From assembly GCF_001039355.2 (NCBI RefSeq), contig NW_019775635.1, forward strand, positions 1,456,048 to 1,520,047: a stretch of 64,000 nucleotides of DNA, in the 5' to 3' direction. Source of the DNA: Lingula anatina. Lineage: Eukaryota > Brachiopoda > Lingulata > Lingulida > Lingulidae. Positions 46,001 to 57,029 of the stretch are shown in pieces. The stretch's first letter is position 1. Each line of letters starts with the position of its first letter. The notes below the pieces were generated by a model. That model had not been told where the DNA came from and did not search any database. It saw only the letters and a list, made by a program, of their open reading frames with translations. The position numbers and the translations under genes were made by a program.

Positions 46001-49000
46001 CAGCCAGGAAGGCTGGAGGTCTGTATACTTTATCGTCTAAGTGACTGCATAATAATAATATCAAGGTTGATATTAGATGTACTTGTAGTTCTACAATATA
46101 TGTATATATCCTTACTAAGTGACTGCATAATAATTATATCAAAGTTGATATTAGATGTACTTTTAGATTTACAATATATGTATATATCCTTACTAAGTGA
46201 CTGCATAATAATTATATCAAGGTTGATATTAGATGTACTTTTAGATTTACAATATATATATATATCGTTACTAAGTGACTGCATAATAATAATATCAAGG
46301 TTGATATTAGATGTACTTGTAGTTCTACAATATATGTATTAAGATAACATATGTGTTTTCATATATTCAGGAGACTCAGAGGGGGTGCCACTGTCAGGAC
46401 AAGAGGAGAACCAAAAGACACCATTTTACAAATCTGCAGGATTTGGTACTGCAGGGTTACCCCAGCTGAACAGGTAATATCTGTAACAGGGATTAACATC
46501 CATACGAAGACTGTTGTATGCTCTTAAACTTGGGTTTTATGAGTTGGATACATATGCAGTGTTGTATGTTTTAGATCATCTGTATAGGGCAGCCTATGCG
46601 AAGTCACCAACAATCTACATGCTTCGGTATTTCTTTGTAATTGAGGGTCTTACTTACCTTGTTCATTAAGCTTTCTTTCTTTTTTTTTATTTAATCTTTT
46701 AATTATCAGAATAGAAGTTAATATATATTACACTGAACATTTGCCAATAACATTATTTTTAAAAAATTTTTTTTCCAGCATTCCATCGTTCCCGTCATCA
46801 ACTGAGACCATGTCCGCGGAGCAGCTGCAGACAGAGTGCGAGATCAATGGTGGCAACTACACTGGAATCTTCATCACCCACGTCACCAAACAGACACTGC
46901 AGGATTTGAAAGACAAGCAGCTGCTGGCTGTGAGTATATAGACAACTGTTTTCAGGTCATATTCTGTGTAGACACCTGTGATAGGCTGCATTTATGTTAT
47001 AAAATGAATATAATACTAAAACTACAATTATGATAAAGATATTTATATTACAATCTTATAAAATGCATTTTTTTTCTAGGTCATTATGTCTTTCTTTCCA
47101 ATACAACTGTATAACCACTAAATTTTGTCAGGCTGTTTTTGTGGATGGGGTTCTGGTAGGAGGGTTGTTTTGTTTTGATCTGGGTTCTTTGCAATTCTGA
47201 AAATAAGTCGACTTAAGAGCCAAAAAGTTTTTTTTTAAGAAAAAGGACCCACTTTGAAATAACTGATTCAGCCCTGTTCATAAGCAGAAATCTCCTAACA
47301 TGAAACATGTAGGACAGTGTTATATTTAAGCTGTAAGTTTGTTAAAGGTCACTTTTTTTAAAGATAAAGATAAAGAAGGCACTTTGAAATATTAGCTTCA
47401 GGCCTTATCATAATTATTACCTTCCTAACGCGTAACATGTTGGACAGTGTTTAAGCTAGGATTCCTGCAAGTTTTTTGTACCTCCAGGTGAGTTGGACTG
47501 ACTCCAGTGGCTGCAGCCAGCACTGTGAGATGAGAGAGCAGACGTTGACACATGCTAAACAAACTCTGCAGCAACTCCAGGGAGAGGTTCAAATCACCGT
47601 GCAGGGAAACGCAGCAGGTCAGTTTCATCACTTCTTCATTTTTACTGCACACTTAAATATCAAGTTTTTTTAATTGAAGAAATTTCTTTGATTTCATATT
47701 CTTAGTTTTTTATGTTGCATGCATATTGTCCTTGTTTTATTTAGGTTTTCAAGTTTTGCAAGAACTTTTGTCAAGAGGTAAAAACGGAGATGCTTTTTTC
47801 ATTAGGTAAATTATTAAATAATGAAGTTTCAGCATTTTTGCTTAAAATTAGTCTCTGCCATGTAGATATTTACCTAGTACTTTGTAGGTTAATTTACTTT
47901 AAAAAATGAACTGGCTATACATATATTTTTTATGTGGCCATTCATAAAATCTTTATTTTTAATCAGTCTTTTCAGTACACTGTACAAATTATAAAACATC
48001 TGATATGTATATTGAAGAACAGCTTACATATATTGTCTTCTTTCTATCGGCACCAGAGACAGAAATTATTTGATCTTAAGATTTCATTTTATGCATGATT
48101 TCCACTGCTTATTTAGTATGTGCTAGCATTTTTAGCCAGTTATTGCTAGCCAAATCTATTAGATTTAAACAAAAAAGATTACAATTTAGTGTATATTTTT
48201 TCATACTGTGCTGCTTGAATGAATATTTTTTGACTTGGTTGAAAAAATTAATCTTGCCATTTAAACACAGTAACCTGTTTCTATGCAATAACATCACATA
48301 GGAAAGTTGCAAACTATAGAGCTATTCTGTTATTTACATCTAGTCTGCTTCATACTGCATCTGCTCTGCTTTTCTCAAAAGCACAAAATTGGGCAGTCAA
48401 TGTTTTAATTTGTCATCTTTGTAATCTTTTATTTCTAATATATATGAAATGTTAAGATGCTTATTTTAGGGGAACAATTCTCTTTCTTGAAATATAGTAA
48501 CTAAGAACTAACTATATATTGGCAGCATTGAAAATATTTACACTCTTTGGCAGTTTTCAGATGTAAATAATTAATTTTGTTACTATTTGCCAGCAGTTTA
48601 ATATTCTGTCACGAGCCTCTTTATTTTTAAACTTAAAAAAATAACATTTTTTTAAAAGTTTTATCTCGTTAGACATTTTTTGCCATTTTAGATCCAAAAA
48701 ACTTTGTACTATGATAGTGAGTAATATATTCATATTCTCTCGCTTCTCCTGCAGGACAAACTTATGTTTCCCAAGCCTCTCGTGTCACCTTGGTGATGTT
48801 CTCCATGTCAATAACACATGGCTCGGGGAGGGGCGAGATTGGAGAGCCACCGTCATACAGCCACACACTGGCTGCCATGTTAAAACTCTCGTCATCCCAG
48901 ATATAAAGAGGTAGTGTATGGGTATGTCAATCAACATGAACAGTCACAGAAAAATGTTTACGTATTTAAGGAAAGAGATGCTGTGATATAAACACTAAAA

Positions 49001-52000
49001 ATATAATAAATTTCAGATATTCAGATATATAACTTTAAAGATCCTTGAGCAACATTGCACATTGTACTTATTGAAAGGGAACAACCCCCTCCCAATTCTG
49101 CCCTTATTGAGGTGATGTGTTAGGAGAGATTGAATGGTTTGAAACAGATTAATAACCATATCACACTTTGTGAAAAGAGCACAGAACTACTGCCTAGGTA
49201 TAAAGCTGGGGTAGCGCTAACACTCGCCAATTTAGCCAAAAGTTAAAACTGACTTAAATTGATTAGCAAAATAGTGTTGATTTGACTAATTTTAGTCAAA
49301 TTTAAACCATTTGGAGAAAAAAGTGATGAAAAAGTATTAATTTGGCTAAACGAAAAACATTGCTAGCGCCACCCCAGTAAAGCATACTAGCCAAAATTCT
49401 ATAATAGATTGTTGCAAGTTCAAGTTTAATACCGTGTCTTACCTAACAAAAAGTTGTAATATCACAGTCACTTTATCTCTCTTTAAACACTGTTTCCAGA
49501 GCTGTAGAAGAGTCGGAGAAAATGCAGTGTTCTCCATCACTGCATAACTACCCTGACATGCGGCGTTCTAAGCGCGACCAGGATTCTCAGATACGCCAGC
49601 TGCCCCCTAGATGTTTTATGGCTCCTTTCAATGCAGGGATCAGGGTGGCTAAGAGATTGACTGGATATCCAAGAGAAAGTAAGTACTGTACTTTTAAGTA
49701 CCACATCTGGCTGAAGCCAGCTTATATCACTTTTTATTACTTGTATATATAGGTATGAGCATAATTAAATGAATATTATCCATATGCCAGTGTAATACTT
49801 ACTGGTATTGAAGACCAGATGTTTTTTTTTATTTTAAAAGTTTTATCTTCCTATTTTGTGTGGAAGTTGGGTATGAAAGGGGCTGGAAATGTTAAAAAAG
49901 GAAATTTTTCATGGAAGGTCTTGGAAATGAGAAGGGTTTCCTTTCTCTTATTCTATTTTTTAAGTGAAATGAAATATAAGGTTGACTGTGGTATTGTTTT
50001 TGTCCCCTCTCTCTTGAGAAAGAAAGTGTGTACAAGCAATATAAATGCCAAATCAAACTTTAATTGTTGAAATAGGATTATATTTTCAAGATCAAAGCTG
50101 TTCATAATTATCTTTCAGACAAGTTTACCTGTGATTTCCACACATGGAATCCATACTCAGAAGTTCAGCCAGTCAAATGTGAGTAGAGAACAGCATTCTG
50201 CTGGTCTTTGTTAAATTAATTCTAATTAGTGTTCTTAAAAAATTTTACAGGGTTGTACAGAAAATTCTTTGTAGATATTTTCTACAGCAGTGTCTGAATT
50301 TCATTTTTTGGAATAATCATGCTACGCTTTGCAAATAATAATATCTTAAATGTATTAATTGTTTTTCTCAATTTCAGATTTAAAACCCAGGCCAGTAATG
50401 CTGATAGGACCGCCTGTGTTGATGGACCACTTGATCAAAAAAATTCTCTCGGGGAGGCAGCAATTTATTCACTGCAAACCAGGTAAATAGAAGGGCATGC
50501 CAGTAGTGCAGGACCATGACAGTTTAGTGTGCCAAGCATACATTGTGTAATCTCTATAGACGTATAAATTTACATTTGCCCCGTGTTGTTCCATGGTAAT
50601 ACTGGAACATGTATGTAACCATTCAACAAATCATTAATGCTACCTTTATGCCACATTTGGTAATGAATTTATACATTAATAACCTAGTATCTAATACAGG
50701 GGCATTATTATGTGTACAGCAAAAAATCAGCCACGATATGATAGTTACAATAATAGATTCTTCACAATTACAACAAATGTATGCACAATACTGTTTTGAT
50801 GTTTAATTCCCTAAATAAGTTGTCTTCAGACTAAGACATATTGGGTAGAAAAATAATACGTTTTAACTTTTGTTTGAAGAAACTGTTGTTGTCTCTTTGA
50901 CATGTGTGCATTGTTTGTATCTTCATTTCCCGGAATTTTAAAAATTGTGATACTTTCAGACCTGAAGATAGACAAATCTGTGGAGCAAGGTCATGCCAAG
51001 GTCGCCTCTCATCTTCTGAACCATGAGCTGGTCTGGTACAGTAAAGATAACAGTGGATATTCCTGCATAACTGTCAAAGCAATCAAAACAGCAATGGAAA
51101 ATGTAGGACATATTTTGATATTTTAATTGATATATGTGTACAGTTTTATTCAAGTCCAGATGAATTTACATTATGATATTGCAACTTAATAACTTCTAGA
51201 AGTTTAATTGAACTGTATAAACAAGAGTGCTTTATTTATGCTCCGTTTTCCTCAAAATGTAAATTATAAGTTAAGGTGAAAATACACTACTGTAGTAATA
51301 GAATGTTTTGTGAAGTGAAGGTAAGATCACAGTGGTTTATTTTTCCCCAGAACCTTCACTCAGTCCACAGTTTCCCGTCTGTTTGCATCAAGAGAATGGT
51401 GGGGGCAAACATCCATCCCATAATTATAGTATTCAAACCATTGGATAGTCTGCCTGAAAGTTGGTAAGTCTTTATTTAAGCAGTAAAATTGCTCTTTTGA
51501 AAAATATTGAAAACATTTAGAGATACCAATTTAAGCAAATAATTAGTAGCAATTATCCTCAGATACTGGTAGTATTGGTTAGGAAATTATGTAGAAATAG
51601 CGTATATTTTCAAGTTTAGAGACAGTCAATCACCAAAACTGTTTTAAGAGGTCATTATATATTTGCAGGCAGAAGTTGTATGGAAATGAACAATCTACCA
51701 TGAAGGATGACCTTACTAATCATGCTGCTGAATGGGAATTGATTGTAAAAGAGTTCTACTATGATGAATATGGTATGGTATTTGCTTTCTGTTAAACCTG
51801 GGATCCATTTTTGTCATGAAAACAACATGGTGAAGATTTGTTTAATGAAAAGAAAATTGTGAATGGTGAAATGGTTAAAACTTAATGTGTAGAACAAGAT
51901 TTGCAACAATTACGCCATTTGCTCCAAGGCTGTGGCCACGTAGATGGCCATGTTACCGACTGACATGAAAGAACATGAACATAATAAAGTACATGAATGA

Positions 52001-52429
52001 TTGACATATTTTATATGTTACCACTTGTTGAGATAACAAAATACAGAAGTAGTGATGGAATAAAAAGAAGTCCTGTTATCTGTAGTGCTGTAAGTTAAAT
52101 GATTCAAAGAAACTGGTGCTCAGAAACTTACTTTGCTTCTACAATGGACATGACACAGTAAGAATATACAAAAACATTAAGAGGACATAAAATATTTTAT
52201 CAAGGCTAGCTGCCAGTTTGTAATTCTTGATAAAATAATCCTCTGAGATCTGTCATAAGAAAAAAATTGTACATTTTCAATCATTTTGCTTTCAGTCTAT
52301 GTGGACCTGGAGCAAGAGAAGGTGACAACCTTGAGTGATCTTGCAGACATGGTGAAAGTCAAGGTCACGGAGGCCCAGGAACACCTGTACTGGATTGTCA
52401 AAGAGGAACAGACGGCACTTGGCTATTAA
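33847..52429 (+). CDS. CARMA-like scaffold: CARD, coiled coil, PDZ, SH3, guanylate-kinase-like (about 26 exons)
   Basis: A cytoplasmic scaffold of the CARD10/CARD11/CARD14 type. In vertebrates this family recruits BCL10-MALT1 and activates NF-kB. Exons, using one copy of each duplicated block: 33847-34042, 34878-35047, 35333-35435, 35797-35934, 36192-36325, 36585-36755, 36981-37106 (second copies at 37512-39543), 39833-40027, 40142-40183, 40322-40417, 41032-41164, 41422-41492, 41910-42092, 42483-42558, 43193-43295, 43769-43919, 44336-44465, 44593-44653 (second copies at 45357-47805), 48755-48910, 49500-49678, 50119-50178, 50378-50482, 50960-51102, 51351-51463, 51669-51772, 52296-52429. They sum to 3273 nt, in frame, about 1090 residues. 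The order is: first half of CARD, long Gln/Glu/Lys coiled coil, Ser-rich linker, PDZ (GGNYTGIFITHV), SH3 (GDVLHVNNTW), degenerate GUK (RPVMLIGP). The second half of the CARD is not found. Confidence 0.9.
34586..37188 (+). repeat. Coiled-coil exon block, copy A (between two N joins)
   Basis: It contains six coiled-coil exons: 34878-35047, 35333-35435, 35797-35934, 36192-36325, 36585-36755 and 36981-37106. It is bounded exactly by the Ns at 34585 and 37189. The whole segment recurs at about 37241-39672 with mostly silent exon changes and intronic indels. The last exon ends in phase 0 while the first exon of copy B needs one carried base, so A cannot splice into B in frame. It is best read as a redundant haplotype contig. 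Confidence 0.9.
35540..35765. repeat. GTGTTAGGTGTGACAC minisatellite (intron)
   Basis: Degenerate copies of TGTTAGGTGTGACACAATG, some with ATACAGTGTGGTATGTG inserted. It is shorter in copy B (38165-38215). Related GTGTGTTAGATGTGACAG units form a second array at 40420-40610. Confidence 0.8.
37190..39703 (+). repeat. Coiled-coil exon block, copy B
   Basis: Exons are 37512-37681, 37967-38069, 38253-38390, 38659-38792, 39052-39222 and 39418-39543. Encoded residues (EYIDSMVTSRNTFFIEEISG onward) match copy A almost completely. It opens with about 12 TCTA repeats where copy A has CT and AT repeats. This copy is contiguous with the downstream exon 39833-40027, so it is the one to keep in a gene model. 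Confidence 0.9.
39526..39703. repeat. 45-bp minisatellite covering an exon end and its splice donor
   Basis: Four units of AGGGCAGAGAGGGATGAG|GTAGGGATAGGTCCACTGTGACATGAC-type sequence. The first unit is the real end of exon 39418-39543 and its donor. Three intronic copies follow, each repeating the exon end plus donor. Reading past the first donor meets a TGA within the same unit, so later donors would truncate the protein. Copy A shows two full units before the N at 37189. Confidence 0.85.
40420..40612. repeat. About 67-bp tandem repeat (intron of CARMA-like gene)
   Basis: Units contain GTGTGTTAGGTGTGACAGCT, AGTGTGCTTCTAATATATGT and AGGCGGGAGAGTGTG. There are two and a half copies, the last diverged. 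It follows directly on exon 40322-40417. Confidence 0.8.
41643..41836. mobile_element. Palindromic MITE (GATCGATCTA family), block 2 copy A
   Basis: ATTCCCAGAGATTAGATCGA at the left, GGGGATAGATCGATCTAAAA and CTCTGGGAAT at the right, with GTAGGCGGACGGACATTTAG inside. It lies in the intron before exon 41910-42092 and is shared with block copy B (45089-45283), so it predates the separation of the two copies. Confidence 0.85.
43040..43160. repeat. About 80-bp tandem repeat and (TA)n, copy A
   Basis: Two units of CCTTACTAAGTGACTGCATA and ATATCAAGGTTGATATTAGA with GTACTTGTAG, separated by a (TA)n run. Block copy B has four units at 46040-46335. Each unit contains the small palindrome ATATCAAGGTTGATAT. 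Confidence 0.8.
43477..43644. mobile_element. MITE (CAGGCCC...GGGCCTG), 168 bp, with 5-bp target duplication
   Basis: The element lies between two CTTAC copies (43472-43476 and 43645-43649). Block copy B has the empty site CTTACTTACCTTGTTC at about 46650, which fixes both borders. Ends are CAGGCCCATAGCCAGC and GGCTACGGGCCTG (inverted). No coding capacity. A related copy is nested at 16974. Confidence 0.9.
44925..47930 (+). repeat. PDZ-region exon block, copy B
   Basis: Exons are 45357-45539, 45943-46018, 46371-46473, 46779-46929, 47488-47617 and 47745-47805, each the same length as in copy A. Coding changes are few: Ile to Phe in the LFSRLE(I/F)EDTG exon, Ala to Val in SEG(A/V)PLS, Gly to Arg and Gln-Ser to His-Ala in the CEM(G/R)EQTL exon. 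It is contiguous with the SH3 exon at 48755, so it is the copy to keep. Confidence 0.9.
45089..45283. mobile_element. Palindromic MITE (GATCGATCTA family), block 2 copy B
   Basis: Counterpart of the element at 41643, nearly identical, with GTAGGCGGGACAGACATTTA in the centre. Confidence 0.85.
48755..52429 (+). CDS. CARMA-like C-terminal exons: SH3 and guanylate-kinase-like domains
   Basis: Exon 48755-48910 continues the preceding DAFFIR exon in phase 2. It encodes the SH3 core GDVLHVNNTWLGEGRDWRA and a TLVIPDIKR tail, matching the CARMA SH3. Exon 49500-49678 is a basic linker. Exons 50119-52429 form a GUK-like domain: KPRPVMLIGPP, HAKVASHLLNHELVW, a NIHPIIIVFKP core strand matching the family's NIYPIVLF position, and a final helix YWIVKEEQTALGY before TAA at 52427. 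The P-loop Gly-rich kinase motif is absent, as in vertebrate CARMAs. All nine exons chain in phase. Confidence 0.92.
49206..49377. mobile_element. MITE, 172 bp, ends CTGGGGTAGCGCTA / TAGCGCCACCCCAG
   Basis: Inverted ends of about 15 bp with one mismatch, flanked by a direct TAAAG repeat (49201-49205 and 49378-49382). The interior is AT-rich with TTTAGCCAAAAGTTAAAACT and TTAGTCAAATTTAAACC. It lies in the intron between the SH3 exon and the next exon. No ORF. Confidence 0.8.
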
Positions 52430-52635
52430 AAAGAACAACAAAGATTTGTTCTTTGGTTTAATGACAACAGGACTGAAAGCATTTGTTCTTTGGTTTATTA
52501 CAGGGCTGCAAAGATTCTTTGGTTTATGATAGGACTGCAAATATTTGTTCTTTGACTTAATGAACAGGACTGCAAAGATTTGTTCCCCAAGCTTCAGATC
52601 TGATTTGTGACAGTGTGCAATGAGGCTAGGGGACT

Positions 52636-52794
52636 AAGACCCCATTTAATATGGATGATCGGCGTACTTACTGATCTGTCAACTAATTGTGATTCCTGCT
52701 GGTCTCCTGCTGGTCGCTTTGAACTGTGGTCGGCCATATTTAGTCGGCGGATCAGTAAGTACATACTCAGATCATCCATTCTGAATGGGGCCTA
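52636..52794. mobile_element. MITE with about 45-bp inverted ends
   Basis: The left end ACCCCATTTAATATGGATGA, then GTACTTACTGATCTG, pairs with the reverse complement of the right end (GATCATCCATTCTGAATGGG). Both arms contain ACTTACTGATC and GACTA. Direct CTAAG copies flank it. No ORF. Confidence 0.75.
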
Positions 52795-55753
52795 AGACTC
52801 TCAAGATACACTCTACATATGGATACTGCCCTTTTGTTGCATTCACTAGAGATCATATTATAAGGTGGTAAAACTGCAATACCTAGCTCATCAGTTCAGA
52901 TGCTTTTTCTTAATTTCAAGGCATTTACATTTCTTTAATTTGATATACTCTTCCAAAAGAAATCAATGTTCAGATGGCATTCTTATCGACTGTTATGCAT
53001 TTTATATAAATTTATATTTAATTTTTAACATGTGGACTAACGGTATCTTGCTCAGCCATTTGTTTTAACAGAAATGGTCTTAAAATATTCCATATAGTCA
53101 ATTATTTTAACATTTCTGTGTTATGTCAGCAGTAATGGATAAATCTGATAATGATAAGAAAACCACTTTTATAAAATTTATTCATGTTATACACACAAGT
53201 TTTGTTCATTATTACACCATCAAATAGACATTTCTTTGTCATAGGTATACATATACAACTATAATCAAAATGTAAGAAATAAGAAGCTGGAAACAATCTT
53301 ATCAGTATGGTGATATAATTTTAAAGAATTGCAGATGTTGATCACATCATAAAGTACAATCAGCATCCATGGTGTACAGGTCAGCCGAGTTCAGGTTTGT
53401 AGTGTTCTACAGTTCTAAGTATGCTTTCATCTCCGTAATGTTCCATGTAAATTCACAGAGAACCATGTTTTGTTGTCAAGATGAAGGAACTGTATGTGGG
53501 CCTTGCCACAATAAAATGTGAAATAACTGCAATTCATTCTTGCAAATTTGCTGCATTATGGCTGCAAATTAGCAGCAGTAAAATTTTTCTTGTAAACTTT
53601 TCATTTTGCTAAGGGATGATCATTAATTTTCAAGGTATCCTTGCTAAACTCACTTATAGCCGCAAAAAAAATTTTTTTAATGCCTTTTTCCTTATTTGAC
53701 CAATATCTACAGTGTATAAAGTGTATGTCTAAACAACCTTGCATTATCTCTTCATTGAATTATGAGGATATAAAAGAGGTAAAGAAAATTGGAAGATAAA
53801 AAGGGATAAAAATCCCACATACAGTCCCTTTCAAAAATGCATGAGGTATTCAACAAACAACCCAAAGTGTACATCAATATTTTACCCTATACTTGATCAT
53901 AGTAACAATATTTTAAATATTTACATTTATATAGATTTGTATGAGAAAAGTTCAGAAATAAAATGTATTATACCAGTCAGATCTTATTTAAGTTAATGTC
54001 AGATCACTTGTTAAAATGTCAGATCACTTCTTTCTTACATGACCATTGGTTCTGCGGCAGTGGGGCTGATATTGTCTCTCTATCTACGTGTACAGTATTG
54101 TGCCATTTTATATAATGAGAAGATAGAAGTGTTCAAACATATTTGCTAAAACATAAATAAATGCCAGATCACACAGACTCTCAGAACAATTACATCAGTT
54201 CAAAGTAGAGATAAATTATTACTTGTATTTAGAGATGTGAGTGACCCTGGATCCATAATTTTCCTGCATTTAGTGATTGTACCAGCTAGAATTCTTCCAA
54301 TACCCTTGAACAATTCTTAACAAAGTAGGTGCTGCTTTTCCAAAAAATAGACCTGTGACTTACATTAAGTCTTTAACAGTGGTGGGAGTAAATAACATAC
54401 AATTTTATAATAAAGTAACAGCTGAATCAATTGTCCATGACTTTGCCAACGTTTACACATGGTGGATGTACTGGAGATTCCACTCCTCTTTACCTGCAGT
54501 ACAAGATGGAGGTCATTGGGAAAAAAAGATCTTTGCACATGTAATTAACAAGCAATTAAAAAAAACTTATTTATTTAATTTTCAAAAAAAAAAAATTAGT
54601 TTATTTCAGCAATAAAAGAAGTCAACATCACAAGTTTCACAAGGACATTGCTAATGAAAAGTCGTAGCTCCAGTGAGTTTTAGGTTTTAGATGCTGATCC
54701 AATAAGCTCATCTAAAACCAAGATTCGGCACACAGACAGCTGGTACAATGTGACAACTAAGAAAGTGGCAATGATGCCTTCAAAATTGATTGTTTTGTTA
54801 TTTTTTCGTAACAAATCCCATAAGCCATTTTATCTGTAGATATCTGTAGATATTTTTAATAAAGGTACATGGATATGGAAAAAAATTATTCAAATTAATC
54901 ACAATATTTTAGAATGAAACTTTGTACCTAACACTGCTGTTAAAGCAACATAAAGAGCATGATTTTGATGTTGAACTCCTTTTATTGCCACCAAAACATG
55001 AAATAAACTATAAAACACCTGGTGGGATACCTACCAAGCTGCAGGTACATGGTTGTCTCTAAAATTACACACAGAACATTTCACTAAATTTTAAACTTAT
55101 CACTGAAGTAACAAATCTAACCTTTCACTTAACAATCACTACAATCGATATATCCACCTAAAGACTATGGTCCATGTATGTGTATTTATCAAAGCTCGAA
55201 AACAATACTAAATAATGGTGTCAATTATATTATGCTTATACCTCAGAAACACCCATGACCCGCATGGAAACAATAAGGCTTATATGTTTATATGAATATA
55301 CCAGCTAGATATATATATGTAACAAAAAGTGTATAATGTACATGTCCCAGCAACAGGAAACTAGAGAAATCTTGACAAATTTGTGCAGCTTTAAAATATC
55401 AAGAACAATGCATATTTAATGCTTCCGTTATTGGATAAGTTGTCTAAAAGGTAAGACAAAGCTTCTACAACAACAAGGTCAAAACATGACAATGTTATTT
55501 ACAGTAGATTAAACATGAACAACAATATGTGGTAGCACAGTTGATTGACATTATCAAGTGATAAACTAAAATTGGAACTTTGTTCAGCATTTTTACATTA
55601 TTGCAATGGTGGGAAGTTAGCAGCTGTAAAGTGATCCTACATATATATTGCACACGTTGATTAAGTTATGGAAGCAGACAACAACATGGTATCTAAGCAA
55701 AGTAGTTCTCTGCAAACTCTGCTATCCCTGTGATGTCACTTGACCTTAGGGAC

Positions 55754-56021
55754 CATTCCCAGAGACGATCTTACTAACTTTGGATCGACTTTGGATTCTC
55801 ACTAAATTGCTATCAACGTAAGCAGCTTAAATGGCTGTTACGCCTACTAAAGCTGTTAGGGGGTAATTAACTAATAGAGGCCGAGCGTGCATGAAAGTAA
55901 AGTACCCCCTAGCTGATTTGGTAGGCATGACAGACATTAAAGGTGCTTAACTTGATAGCAATTTAGCGTAAATCCCCATGGAGCTAGACCAATCCTGTTG
56001 GATCAATCTAGGCATGGGAAC
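55754..56021. mobile_element. Palindromic MITE (ATTCCCA family), diverged
   Basis: Starts CATTCCCAGAGACGATCTTA and ends AATCTAGGCATGGGAACCCA. Arms carry GCTTAAATGGCTGTTACGCC / GGTAGGCATGACAGACATTA and the centre GGGGGTAATTAACTA. TTA flanks both outer ends, compatible with a 3-bp target duplication. Confidence 0.75.
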
Positions 56022-57029
56022 CCAGTCTTAGATGAAATAAAACACAACACGGCGGATCAACCTACAACACATTTCCCCCTGAATTTTAGAGTTTCTAAAA
56101 CATTATGAAGGTAATCCCATCTTATGCACATCCAATAATAATAATAAAGGACATCAACAGTCTTATTTACAAATTTACCATTGTTATTTTCCATACAAAA
56201 TCTGTTTGGTTACACATTTCGTCTTCACTACCTTGTCCAATAAAGTCAAGCTTGTTCAGTAAGAGGGCCAAGTCTGTCAAAGTAGCTGAAAGTGGTGAAC
56301 TGACTGAAGTAGAAACCACAACTGAGACGGAATTAGGAGACGCAGTTTCATTAACTCCTTGTGCTTCTTTTTTATACTGAGGCCTTTCCCCACTTTCTCC
56401 TATCTAGCAGTTTTTGAAACGTTTCTCATCGGTATATCTTTATATGTTCATATAAATGAGATGCTGGGGATAAGTTGAGTGCAACCAAGCCATTAAAAGA
56501 TCATTCCCAAAATCCAATACACTTTCAAATCACCAAGTTCCTCAAATCCACATTATTCAGTGAACTACAAAGCATACCTGGCAGAATGTTGCCTACGATG
56601 TGAACAACCAGATATTATGCTGAAAGAGCTGCAATGTAAAGTGAGGTCCGTGGGTTCAAAGGCTGGACATCTCATCTACCACAATTAACAACGGGCTCTG
56701 ATCTCCTCCACTGGACAAGACCATTGCACTGCATCATCTCATCTAACGCAATCACTACACATCCAACACATCCCAGCTGGTATCCCATCACACTGTGTGT
56801 TGCCACAACAGGTGGCCCAGTAGACTGATCTACACACAGTCACTTAGTATTCCAAAACAACAGACCAACAGTTGCTGTCTCTCAACAGGCATCAGTTATG
56901 GCAGAGGATTGCTTCTCCTTTACATACATGTATAACAAGACATAAAAAAGAAATCATTCCATAATCAGGGAGTGAAATCCAGTAAACAGTCAATTTCTCT
57001 AACATGCAGTCAACACCCAGCTCTGTGAA

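Larger units (their letters stand above)
52430..56100. other. 3' flank of the CARMA-like gene; convergent intergenic region
   Basis: It likely begins with the CARMA-like 3' UTR. The first 150 bases hold three imperfect copies of AGATTTGTTCTTTGGTTTA. An AATAAA occurs near 53510. Transposons lie at 52636 and 55754. No coding region recognised. The RGS 3' UTR may also reach into this area from the right. Confidence 0.5.

Noticed and set aside
45914-46342. 142-codon frame with repeated SDCIIIISRLILDVL
   Set aside because: It is the in-frame reading of an ~80-bp tandem repeat in an intron and starts inside a known exon in another frame.
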